From NCBI GenBank assembly GCA_951804985.1, contig OX638131.1, positions 5,432,630-5,496,629 of the forward strand: a stretch of DNA of 64,000 nt, written 5' to 3'. This DNA is from Dryomyza anilis (Eukaryota; Arthropoda; Insecta; Diptera; Dryomyzidae). The notes beneath the pieces are model-generated. The model saw only the letters and a program-made list of their open reading frames with translations, did no database searches and was not told the DNA's origin. A program made the translations under genes and the position numbers. Shown in pieces: positions 10,661 to 21,872 of this stretch. Position 1 is the stretch's first letter. The number at the start of each line of letters is the position of its first letter.

Positions 10661-11685
10661 TTACTAAAAAAAGCAAATTTGTTGATTAAAAATACAAGTT
10701 TTTCTTACATAACAAAACTAGTTTCAACATCCATTCCATGTTTCAATGCAATAACTACAACATGGTCTACTTTTCAAATGCATGCGGGCAATTTAAAATT
10801 TAATTTCGAGGAATCTACGCAAAACAAATCCTTTTGTTTGTCAGCTAAAATTGCAAATAAGCGCAAAAATTGCCAACACAACAAAGGCATTAGTGGTGCA
10901 AAAGAACCGAAACAAAAAAATAAGAAGAACATCCTTAAAAACAACACACATGATACCGACTGCTGTCGCATTAGTCCTGCGTCAGCGCATGTAATAAAAT
11001 TGATGCAAACCGCAAAAAGGTTCAAGCAGCGCATAGTTCCAACCTGGCACAAATAGCACGAAGAACTAAATCAAAAAAACAAAAAAAAAAAATGACAATT
11101 GATTTGCGCAACCTGTCAAACACAAACAGAGCAATAAAATAAATAGAAATTGCAAGCCCAGGACATTTTAATCCTGTCAAGGCATAGAACTAATTTTGCT
11201 GAAACTTTGAAATCCAACAACAAAAAATATTAGAAAAACGCATCACAAGCAAATGTTGTCAAAATACGCAGTGCCGGGCGGCAACTACTTTGAGGTTTAT
11301 GTTGTTGCTGCTGTTCTTAGGGATCGTGGTATTTTTGTTGTTTTTATTGTCGCTGCAGAGTCAACATTTGTAACAAGTGTTGCTGCTTGCTCATGTTGCA
11401 AGTAGCGAAAGTGTGAAAACTATTTGCCGCAACATATGAGCGGTACTTGAGCGGCGCTGTTGGTTTGCAGCATATGTGCGAAAGGACCTCTTAGGACCTC
11501 AAACCACTTATATCCCTTCAAGTAGAGCGGCAATGTTGCAAGGGTATTTTGGTTATTTTTGTAATTTATACTTTTTACTGTGTTTACAATATCTATTCGA
11601 ACAATTTAAAAAAAATGTGCAAAACAACAACAAAAAAATATTAGTTTTGAAAAAAAATTATAGCCCGAAATATTAGCAATAACAC
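10661..11685. other. Unique non-coding DNA
   Basis: Ordinary-complexity sequence between two repeat blocks. It has short runs of TTGCTGCTG and 'gttgttgctgctgtt' near 11300-11400, common in fly regulatory DNA. Small open frames on both strands here overlap each other and show no protein similarity I can recognise. Confidence 0.35.
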
Positions 11686-13090
11686 ATTTCACAAAAAATT
11701 TAATTTTCATTAAAACTTCAATTTTTCATTAAAAATTCAATTTTTCACTAAAAATTCAAATTTTCACTAAAAATTCAATTTTACACTAAAAATTCAATTT
11801 TTGAGTAAAAATTCAATTTTTAACTAAAAATTCAATTTTTCACTATAAATTAAATTTGTCATTAAAAATTCAGTTTTTTTTACTAAAAATTAAATTTTCA
11901 TTAAAAATTCAAATTTTCACTAAAAATTCAATTTTTCACTAAAAATTCAAATTTTCACTAAAAATAATTTTAACCAAAAATTCAATTTCTGACTGAATAT
12001 TAAATTTATCACTAAGAATTCCATTTTTCACTTAAAATTCAATTTTTCACTAAAAAAAAATAAATTTTTCACTTAAAATTCAATTTTTCACTAAAAATTC
12101 AATTTTTCACTAAAAATTCGAATTTTCACTAAAAATTCAATTTTTCACTAAAAATTCGAATTTTCACTAAAAATTCAATTTTTCACTAAAAATTCAATTT
12201 TTAACTAAAAATTAAATTTTGCACTAAAAATTAAATTTGTCATTAAAAATTCAATTTGTCACTAAAAAAAAATAAATTTTTCACTTAAAATTCAATTTTT
12301 CACTAAAAATTCAATTTTTCACTCAAAACTAAATTTTTCACTAATAATTAAACTTTTAACAAAAAATTAATATTTTTAACTAAAAATTAAATTTTGCACA
12401 AAAAATGAAATTTGTCATTAAAAATGCAGTTTTTTCACTAAAAATTAAATTTTCACTAAAAATTCAAATTTTCACTAAAAATTCAAATTCAATTTTTAAC
12501 TAAAATTCAATTTTTAACTAAATTTCAATTTTTAACTAAAATTCAAATTTTAACTAAAATTCAATTTTTAACTAAAATTCAATTTATAACTAAAATTAAA
12601 TTTTTAACTAAAAATTCAATTTTTAACTAAAAACTCAATTTTTCATTGAAATTGACTTTTTCACTGAAATTCAATTTTTCACTTAAAATTCAATTTTTCA
12701 CTAAAAATTAAATTTTTCACTAAAAATTCAATTTTTCACTAAAAATTAAATTTTTAACAAAAAATTCAATTTTTAACTAAAAATGCAATTTTTCACTAAA
12801 AATTCAAATGTTCACTAAAAATTGAATTTTTCACTAAAAATTCTATTTTTCACTTAAAATTCAATTTTTCACTAAAAATTCAAATGTTCACTAAAAATTC
12901 AATTTTTCACAAAAAATTTAATTTTTCAATAAAAATTCAATTTCTCACTAAAAAAATAAATTTTTCTCTAAAAACTAAAATTTTCACAAAAAAATGAATT
13001 TTTCTCTAAAAAAATAAAATTTTCACTAAAAATAAATTTTTCTCTAAAATTAAAATTTTTTTTATTAAAAATTAAATTTTTCTATAACAA
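11686..13090 (+). repeat. 19-bp satellite array, locus 1
   Basis: About 70 diverged copies of the unit TTTTTCACTAAAAATTCAA, with variants such as TTTTTAACTAAAATTCAA in the middle (12490-12610). The same unit forms the arrays at 24205-24515, 40590-42600, 58780-59925 and 62007-62905. Confidence 0.92.
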
Positions 13091-14610
13091 TTAAACTTTT
13101 ACGAGCATTTTAAAATTGTCAAGATCATTTCCCAATCATAGATAGCTTTGTCCTTGCGTCGGTTATTGTTTGCCGTACATTTGTCCTTCGATTTTGTCAC
13201 ATTCAGCGCATTAAGTAAGACGCACTTTTGAGTCTGTGTCCTGCTGCTGCCGCTTGCTGTGCCTGCAACTGCGACGCACGCATCATGATGACCTTTGGCC
13301 AATTTTTACGGATTTTGTTGCCATTGAAATTAGGCGCATATTAAGCAAACTGCAGCCTTGAGAAAAAGAATAATTTCAAAAATTTGAAAAAAATAATTTT
13401 GAATTTTTATAGACATTTTTAAACATTTGATATAAAAATAAATGCGTTGTTGCGTTTTTATAATAAAAATACGTTTGCTTCAACATTGAGTCATCATGTC
13501 CTCGCCGCCAACAAGGACACCCTACTCAAAAGCCGTATTCAACCGCAATACAGCAATCAGCCTACTCAATAAGAACAAAAACCACATAAAAAATATAAAA
13601 TGAAAAATGGTGGAATATTTAAATGAGCCAACAAATCATTGGAAATTGTCAACGTGCACAAACACAGCGACAGCCTCACTGATAACAACGCGCATTCACG
13701 AAGATACTGAGTAGGAGAGCTCTGTGGTTGTGGCTCACGCACACATGCAACGTGCCACAGGTCACCCCCAAAACAAACGCCTTAATTATAGGACGCGACC
13801 GCACATAGGGTGCACGGCGTACTGTTTGTTTGTGTGTTATGTCTTGTGCGACAGGACGCAGCTGACAGTGCGACAAAAACAAAAGGCAAAAAATTAAAAA
13901 AATCAAATTATTTTTGAATAAAGATGGCAACAATTACAATTTCCTCACATTTGCATATAATACAGGGTGGCATACAATCTGCAATTATATATTTCATATA
14001 ATTTTCCAATTTTATTTTAATTTTTCAATTTACATGGCATATTTTTGTATTTGTTTTGTGTGAATTTCTGTTTGTTTGCGGCTCGAATTATGTGGCTGTC
14101 AGTGCGCGAATGCGAGAAAATTGTTGTCAACGTTGTGGCGGGCGCACATGAGCCCTGAGCCTTGCGTCTCTGAGCAGCACTCATAAGTGTTGGGTGGTTT
14201 ATTTGTTTTTGGTACCCGTTTGATTGTTTGTTGGTTCTCGTGTTGTTGGTGGTGGTGGTTTTGGTAATAAATTTGTCAGTCACATTGACAGTTTTTCTGC
14301 GGTTTTATGCAAATTAGACTCACACTTGCGCAATTTTTTCGAAAATTACTACAGGAAATAATGTTGTGCGTAAAATGGTATGTTTTATGGGTAATATTTG
14401 TGAAATCGGAAAATGCATTATTATTTAATTTAAAATCGCGATATACTAAAAAAATGGTTATGGAAAATTAAATAACAAAAAACGCATATTCAATAGTTGA
14501 AAATTCTCTTAGTTTTAAAGTTAAATATAAAAAAAAATAGAAAAAAACTTTTTCAGTTGTTTTTATAATAAAATGTGTCGTACAGTAATTCAGACCAACT
14601 ATAAACAATT
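13091..14610. other. Unique non-coding DNA upstream of the T-box gene
   Basis: Mixed-composition islands at 13100-13310, 13490-13930 and 14040-14330 separated by AT-rich spacers. The open frames (67-88 codons) carry no recognisable domain and no supported splice partners. These are candidate enhancer islands only by their contrast with the surrounding repeats. Confidence 0.35.
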
Positions 14611-14885
14611 CTATGTTTTATCCTTTAGTATAATAGTAATTATAAATAAAATAAATAAAAAAACAAATTTTCTCACAGTTTCAGTTATTTCTTAAGAATT
14701 TAACATATAACGTTTTCCGAACGACATTTCTAATGGTCTAAATCCAAATATTTATACTATTCAAATTGATCAATAGGATGCATACCATTAGTTCAATAAT
14801 ATTCAAAGTGTTAATACAATATATTAATGTACCATCAATTTTATAATGTGCCCTTTTAATTACAATAAGCAGCAAGACCTACAAC
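14611..14885. repeat. Direct repeat, copy 1 of 2
   Basis: Matches 15450-15725 closely. Shared landmarks are 'tatcctttag', 'ttcttaagaatttaac.tataacgttttcc', 'attgatcaataggatgca.accattag' and 'cagcaagacctacaa'. The two copies flank the MITE/SINE at 14886-15440. Confidence 0.75.
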
Positions 14886-15440
14886 TAACCTGAAAAAATT
14901 CGCTCAGACCATTAAAATTGGTCAATAGGACAATTATTGTTTTAATAGTATACAAAAAAAAATAAATCTTTTCATATAAACTCAATGGCAATGTCATTGT
15001 ATTTTCTAGTATTTAATGGTATTTTCCGATTAAAATAATAATTTATTCTATTAATAATAATAATATAATAATAGTTTGGCGCTACAGTCCTGTATAGAAC
15101 TTCGGCCGAGCTCTCTCACCATTTTGAGCTGTGCGTGTTATATTTGTACTCAAAGTGGTGGGACCTACAGTTTATTGCCGAATCCGAACGGCGGGTAGGA
15201 GCTTTTTCATAGGCAATGGTTTTACTCTCGTAGGTTTGCCATTTACTGACGAGAGGTAGCGCGGTATAGAAAAATGTTTCTATGAAAAATGTTGTTAGCC
15301 CCAGTCCAGGCTTGAACCGGGGACCTTTCGCCTCGCAGTCCAACGCACTAACCACTGAGCTACCGCGGCTACTATTTATTCTATTGACTATTTGTATTAG
15401 TAAAAAACTATTATTTATATAGTATTTTTTTCTGGGTGTA
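14886..15440. mobile_element. MITE family 3 copy, split by a SINE
   Basis: Family 3 elements run from TACACCCAGAAAAAAAT to its inverse ending CTGGGTGTA, with TA target duplications, and carry 'attaaaattggtcaatagga' near the left end. This copy has a worn left end (about 14886) and an intact right end at 15440. It is interrupted at 15053-15373 by the tRNA-derived SINE. Confidence 0.75.
15053..15373 (-). mobile_element. tRNA-derived SINE with 12-bp target duplication
   Basis: On the - strand the element opens with a tRNA-like head (15298-15369) holding an A box (15346-15362, TAGCTCAGTGGTTAGTG) and B box (15306-15318, GGTTCAAGCCTGG) of an RNA polymerase III promoter. The body follows, with 'ctgtaggtccca' and 'gagctcggccgaag', and the tail ends at 'gcgccaaac' plus a run of ATT units. 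ATTTATTCTATT flanks it on both sides (15041-15052 and 15374-15385), marking LINE-driven insertion. From memory, the body and 3' tail resemble a short interspersed element common in fly genomes. It would depend on a partner LINE. Confidence 0.85.
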
Positions 15441-15449
15441 TAAACCATT

Positions 15450-15725
15450 CTAAAGTTATATCCTTTAGGAAATTGTAATCCTTAGTATATTAGTCACCAA
15501 AATTGTCCTTACAATAGAAATAAAAAAAATGTTCTCTCATAGTTTAAGGTATTTCTTAAGAATTTAACTTATAACGTTTTCCAAATGTTATTTCTAGTGG
15601 TTCTTAATTGATCAATAGGATGCACACCATTAGTTCAATAATATTCAAAGTATTAATATAATATGTTGTTGTACCATCAATTTTATAATGTACCCTTTAA
15701 ATTATAATAAACAGCAAGACCTACA
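15450..15725. repeat. Direct repeat, copy 2 of 2
   Basis: Second copy of the 14611-14885 segment, starting 'attctaaagttatatccttt' and ending 'cagcaagacctacaa'. Differences are scattered substitutions and small indels, so the duplication is not recent. Confidence 0.75.
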
Positions 15726-16338
15726 AATGTTTTTAATTATATGGCATAGTCGATTTTATTTCCCTAATAATTTAATACAACAAAAATAGATTTTAGTTAT
15801 TTTATTCTATAATTTATTTTGAAATCCATTTTTAAAAAATCTCACACATAAAAGGACACTTTTCGTTGCAAAAGGTAATAACACATTGAAAGACCGTTTC
15901 AATTTCCAATAAATGATTGATAATACTTGAGTCTGCATTTATTTTTGAGTCCGTTGCCATTATAGAAATTCGATGAATTATATATTTTATATAATAAATA
16001 AATAAAATTATATTTAAATAAATTTTATTAACAATGGCGACCCTTTTTTTCTCTCAACTCGCAGAATGACACACAAATCGAACATGTTTCTATTCGCGTT
16101 TAAGTTTTTATATTTATTATTATACGAGAAAAACATTAAAACAATAGTATTTATACCATTATATTCAATAATATTGAAATTATTAAATGACTGTTACCGA
16201 AGTTTACAAAATATTACACTAGACAACAAAAGGAGGACTTTTTTATTTATCCACGATCTAAGTATGGTTTTTCGATGGATTTCAAGTTTCTAATCACGAC
16301 CTCATACTTACTTACTTTTGCAGATACACTTTTGCAGA
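15726..16338. other. AT-rich non-coding DNA
   Basis: No gene. A 15-base duplication (CTTTTGCAGATACAC) at 16316-16345 sits exactly at the left edge of the next MITE. Confidence 0.4.
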
Positions 16339-16490
16339 TACACCCAGAAAAAAATTCCTTCAAATCCCATTAAAATTGGTCAATAGGACAATTATTGATT
16401 TAATAGTATACAGAATATAAAAATTTATCCTATTGAATATTTTTAATAGTAAAAAAACTATTATTTATATAGTATTTTTTTCTGTGTGTA
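16339..16490. mobile_element. MITE family 3, short copy
   Basis: Begins TACACCCAGAAAAAAAT and ends ATTTTTTTCTGTGTGTA, flanked by TA. It is internally deleted relative to 17159-17380, lacking the 'ctcaatggcaatgtca' middle. Confidence 0.8.
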
Positions 16491-17158
16491 GCCTCAAGTT
16501 TTTGAGTTATTACGTAATACATATATATGGCAATTTTCGTGTTATTCTACATATTTTGGACTTTAACTTTTTACAGATTTGAGTTATAGAACCAATTTCT
16601 TTTATATTCCATTGATATTACTTCAGCTAATATTTTGAAATAAACTAAATGAAATTTGGATTAATCTGACCGCAGTTATGACACAAGTCAAACACAAAAA
16701 ATAATGATTTTATGGTATACCTATCATTTATTGCATAACATATTAAGTTTGCATAATTCAATAAAATTATATATTATTTGTAAAACTAGATCCATAATTC
16801 TATGATTCCTCTTACTTTGTTTTTGCAGATCACTCTTTAAATCTTCAGCTTAAATACAAATGCACTTTTACGATTTTTTATTTAAGTTTTATTTTATGAT
16901 GCTCTTTTTAGTCAATATAATTTTTATGTACTGGGATATTTTCTTCTGAGTGTGTCTTAATTTTGTTTATGAGTTTACTACAAGTTATACACTACAAAAC
17001 ATTACATTTTTTGCCTATTACTTCGTTTCTATTTCAGGCAAACATCTTTCAAATATTTGTCAAATATATTTAACGTTTATTTGACGAATATATGAAAGAT
17101 GTTTTTCTAAAAGTAGTAAAAGTATTAAGCAAAACATTTTTTTAATTTATTATAATTA
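16491..17158. other. AT-rich non-coding DNA
   Basis: A weak inverted pair around 17040-17110 ('aaacatctttcaaatatttgt' and 'atatatgaaagatgttt') suggests another worn TIR element. No gene. Confidence 0.35.
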
Positions 17159-17380
17159 TACACCCATAAAAAACTCCCTCAAATCCCAATAAAATTGGTC
17201 AATAGGGCAATTACTAATTTAATAGTATACACAAATTAAATCTATTCATATAAACTCAATGGCAATGTCATGTTATTTCTAGTATTAAATGGGATTTTCC
17301 GATTAAAATAATAATTCATCCTATTGAATATTTTCAATAGTAAAAAGTTATTATTTATATAGTATTTTTTTCAGGGTGTA
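17159..17380. mobile_element. MITE family 3, near-complete copy
   Basis: Begins TACACCCATAAAAAAC and ends TTTTTTTCAGGGTGTA with TA at both edges. The interior carries 'attggtcaatagggcaatta', 'ctcaatggcaatgtca' and 'actattgaat'-like motifs shared with the other copies. Confidence 0.8.
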
Positions 17381-19805
17381 CGATTACTTATAGCAAACAT
17401 AAATTAAATATCTTAGAAATATAAAAATACATAAAGAATATTCTGAAAAGGGTACTCCATTACAATTGACGAAGTTTAATTAAATAAAAAGAAAATAAAT
17501 GATTTCTGAATTAAATTAAAATTAAATCAGTATTCTTGGTATACATTGGCTTCGCCATTATAAACCATTCGAAGAAATTGTACTACAACTTGAGTGTTCT
17601 TCACGAATGATAAGCTGCCCTCTGGGTTCCAATTTTCGAATTCGTTCGAGGTTTTTTTCATGAGATACCTGATTATCAGCATTTCAGTTAAAATGTTCGA
17701 CAATAGTCGCACACAAACGTCGATTTAATAACGATTGTGAGAACAAAATCGAATGAAATATTATAAAAGCGAGAATTCTCGGACGAGAAAATTCGAGAAT
17801 TGCGTTTCTGAATAGGAACACTTTTCTGTCACATGTTGAAAAATTTGGTTTTATTTTATGGTCATTTTGAAAATACTAATACGAACGTGATGAGATTTAT
17901 TTTTTATATGTTTCAGACAATAAAAAGTGATTCTGAATTGGGATATGAACCTAATCTGTCAACAGACACAATCATCTCCTATACAAGTCAGTTATATCTG
18001 ATTCTTTTAGGAACCAATATTTAGTTAAATTTCCATCTTATAGTTAAAAAATGTAAAACGTATTCGAAAAATTGTTCATATTCAAAAAGTGACCAATACT
18101 TAGCTGATGATTATCAGCATAATAGACAACATTTAGAAAATTACCCTATTAGGGAGGACATGATCATCGCCAGACTGTTGGGGTTGTGAAAATGTAAAAA
18201 AATACAATGATCTGTTCCCGACTATGACCATACTACAATTTGTACAAAGAAATATCTCCAGCCAGGGGCAGGCCCGTAGCCAGGTTTTTGTTTGGAGGAT
18301 TTTGAAAATATTTATTAATATTTAAGAGAGCATGCATGCGAGAATATTTTGAACGGTCTGTTGCTCTCGTATTCTCGCATGCTACGCAAGCAAATTATAT
18401 ATGAAAAACATCTGTTTCGTATCTTAAAACTTTTGTAGTACATTCAATACTCGCAATCCCATTTTCGTTTATACATCATTTTTTTGAAAAAAATATAACA
18501 TTTCATTTAAAAATACAAAAAATACAAATAAAAACTATCTGGATATTTTTCAAAAACCGCAAAAACGTTTTTAAAATGCAAACATTTTGGTTAAAAAAAA
18601 AATGATTTGATCCAAAATAAATATTTTTATTGTACAGCTCATTAAAAATACTTTCTATAGCAATCATAAATTATTACATTTAAGCCACTATGATAGAAGT
18701 TCTAAATAATTCAATACAAGTCTACGCGGTCAAATTTACCGTATTTGGACCCCAATATCTCGACAACCAATCATACTAGCCCATCCTTCTTAGCAGGTTT
18801 TATTGAGATCCACTTATATTACAAGTTCACCAAATTTCATCCTTCATCATTCCTTCAATTTCAAATTTCATCAAATCGAAAGCAAACAAATTTTGAAGCG
18901 GGTACGGTTGACAATCAAAAATTTATTTGGAAATATCCCGGAAAAAAAAAAACTTTCAATATTTTCACGAAAACTACAATAAAAAGAAAAAGTGTTTCTG
19001 CAATTACATGAATGATATCGGCCCTTCCATTCCTACTTATATTAAAAAAACTAAAATTTGGTAAGTATACTTAATTCAAAAATGTCCAAGTAAAAAGTAC
19101 TATATTAAGTTCAATATGGATTGTTTTAATTTTTAATTTATACTAAGAACATTTTTGTTTACAATTTGGTTTAGATCCACCGATTTTTACTCAAATTAGA
19201 CACGATATACCGAAACCAAAAATGAAATAACATTAAAAACATTCTATGTCAAATTAGCATGTTATGGAATATAAAATATATAAATAAATAAAACTTTTAA
19301 GGGAGAAAATCATTGGGCATATTGGTCACTTTAAAATTCATCTAAGAATTGCGTCATTGGATATTAATTTTTTTTTTTGATAAATTGGATACTTTGGAAC
19401 TACAACAAAAACCCAATGACATAGTTGGGTTCTGGTTGTAAGTTGTCAGTATCTCTTAAACCCTTCCTGGAGAAGGGCCTGCCTAGGAGCATGTTTTAAA
19501 ATTAATTTTGAATTGAAATACAATATTTGACTATTCAGTTTTAATTGAATCTTTAAAAAAGAAACAAGAACGGTTTCCATTATGTATAAAATATGCAAAA
19601 CATGTATTGTTCCAAAAAGTTTTACCCCCTCTTTTAGACCAATATTACCACCATCTAAGTAAAAACAATTTGAATTGTTCCATTAAGTACATTGTACAAT
19701 TTTAACACATTTTCAACTCAAACGACCAATTGATGAATCTTTATAACTGCCGTAAACATATTGAGTATTTGCTCAATAAAGATAAAATTAAAAACCTTAT
19801 TTAAA
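17381..19805. other. Repeat-poor AT-rich DNA, no gene found
   Basis: The largest frames (60-88 codons) have no recognisable domains. A stretch at 18130-18250 matches the dispersed repeat near genes A, B and C. At 18330-18385 two GCATGCGAGAATA motifs face each other, another likely fold-back remnant. The stretch at 19425-19495 has a non-AT-rich composition but no identifiable origin. Confidence 0.35.
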
Positions 19806-20429
19806 AAAAAAATACTAAACTCAACTCAATGTCATTGTGCCACTGTATTCCTGCGGAACGTGGTGGAAACTGCATGAAACAGACACGAAAAATAAAAACG
19901 ACTCAACGACGAACGGCAATAAACGTGTGCAACAAACAAAGAGCATGAGAGAGTGACTATTGACGACGGCGGGCGCTCAATATGGTGGCACACACACGCC
20001 CCATGCCAGAGTAAGCCCGTAAGTGCAACAACAACTAAAACAAAATGACGTCTCGAAGAGTGCAAAGAGTGTTTCGTATACCATCGTGAAACCATTAGTG
20101 TAAGTGGGAAAAATGGCGTTGTCCGTAAGCAGTCAAACGCAGCAGTCAAAGAGAGCGTGCCGACATTTTTAAAGTACAGCTATGAGTGATAATCTTGAGT
20201 ATTGTGTATATAGTTGTCCTTTTCTAACAAATGCACATAATGCATGAGAAGATATTTTTACTCATTTGACTGAATTGAGTAACGGAATTTGTTAAAAGTT
20301 CCAATTAGATTTTCTTTTTGTTGTTAATGCAAACATGTGTTTTGTTGTTGTTGCTCTGGTCGTGTAGTGCTCTGGAATTTGTAACTCTATGGTGCTATTG
20401 CTCTCTTGCGTGTTTTGTCTTGTTCTTGC
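19806..20429. other. Upstream region of the T-box gene
   Basis: Ordinary-complexity DNA with 'gttgttgttgctc' and TCTCTCTC tracts. It is plausible cis-regulatory sequence, but no individual site can be assigned. Confidence 0.3.
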
Positions 20430-21514
20430 ATAAACGCTCTCTCTCTCTCACACTCTAAATCGTTTTCTGTCTCTATCTAACACTGAATGACAACAGCTGT
20501 TCGTTTATAGAATTTGCGGTCAGCTGAAACAAGTTTTTGTGTTTTTTCGCGTTAGCCCCCCTTCCCCTAAGAAACCCCAACAACCCATTAAATATTGTCT
20601 TAACAACCATCTCTTTCGCGCCTGTGTGTCGCACGCGTTTCGCTGATGTTACTCTGCGGCTTTTCAAAGTGTTTTCAGTGCACGGCTGGCTCCTCGTTGC
20701 TCGTTGTTCGTTGTTCGACGGCCACGTTAAGAGACGGCAGCCAACAAACGCAGTTGTTGGAGCGTTACGGTTACGTTTGTTTGACTTACGTTGTAACGTA
20801 AACGTGTGACGTGTGTATTACGCGCTTTGCACGTTGTTCTTGTTTTTGGCGTGAATTCGGCAACGGCATCGACGCTGACGGTGACGTTGACGCTGAAGCC
20901 GTCGCGCAAAAGTGTTGAAAAGACATATTTTGGCGTCGTCTTCGCCTTCGAATACATCGATCAGCGGCAAAATAGTTTTTTTTTTTGTTGAGTTTTGGAT
21001 TTGTTTTGTTTTTTGTTTCTCCTATTTGTTGCGGATATTTCGAGCGAGTTTCTGTTGTTGTTGTTGCTGCTGCCGTGCGCAACGCATTTGCAAAAATCTT
21101 GGCGCTGGGCGCCACCTGCGACTTCGTTAACTGTTCGCATCTTCATTCGATGGTCAGCGCGACACCGAAGCGGTTGTCGACTGAACGCTCACAAAAAACT
21201 AAAACTCGTCGCCAACAGCAAAGCATTTGACGCGAGCCTTGAACGCGCGCTGTTGACGTTCGTTCGTAATACGCGCTGTGCAAAGTTGTTGAAGTGTTAA
21301 AAAAAACAAAATTTAAAAAATTAAATAAAAAAATTTATACAAAAATTTAAAATTTTTAAAATCAAAATATTTTAAAATATACAAAAAAAACAAATAAAAC
21401 TCTAAAAAGTGCTGCTGCTTCTTCTACCACTCACTTTTCTCCTTCTGTACCCCAACTGCTGCCGTCAAAGGCCGCCGCCGGCTGCCATTTCGAATCCTTT
21501 CGTTGTGCGCAAAA
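20430..21514 (+). promoter_or_regulatory. H15/mid: Likely promoter and 5' UTR of the T-box gene
   Basis: Composition changes from AT-rich to balanced, with a TCTCTCTCTCTC (GAGA-type) tract at 20441-20452, runs of GTTGTT and CG-rich stretches, leading directly to the ATG at 21515. No TATA box stands out, as is common for developmental regulators in flies. The transcription start cannot be fixed. TTCAGTG at 20675 is one initiator-like candidate. Numerous short frames on both strands here are by-products of the balanced composition. Confidence 0.45.
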
Positions 21515-21872
21515 ATGCTGTTGGGCAATACGCATTCACCAGAGCAAGAGCAACAACAATTACAACAACAGCAGCTCCAACAACAACTACAACAACAGCT
21601 ATTGCTGCAACAGCATCTTCAACGTCGTCAACAACAACAGCAGCAATTTTGTGACGCCAATTTGGGCCTTAAACGCAGCGCAATTCAAACAACTTCATTT
21701 CCTTCAATCGCACCCACGCCAACAGCAGCAACCACCAATAGCTTCAACAGTAGCAGTAGCAGCAGCAGCAACTGCTGCTCAGCCGGCGCCACGGACTTCT
21801 CAATCGCTGCGATAATGGCGCGGGGCGGTCATCAAAATGCCTCGAGCCGTGAGCCCTCGGAGCGGAGTCTGA
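21515..21872 (+). CDS. H15/mid: T-box gene exon 1
   Basis: Encodes residues 1-119 plus one base. It has CAA/CAG-rich opa repeats, then a run of Ser codons, FSIAAIMAR and REPSERSLS. The donor is GTGAGT at 21873, and the in-frame TAA just beyond it belongs to the intron. The first codon of exon 2 completes a serine, giving SLSPLSVDRY, which matches the conserved fly sequence. Confidence 0.9.

Noticed and set aside
15298..15369. Functional tRNA gene on the - strand
   Set aside because: The A and B boxes are good but the anticodon stem pairs poorly and the sequence continues into a SINE body with target-site duplications, so it is a SINE head.
20473..21300. Many overlapping 60-110 codon frames before the T-box ATG
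   Set aside because: They lie on both strands of a balanced-composition 5' UTR/promoter region, overlap one another and have low-complexity content.
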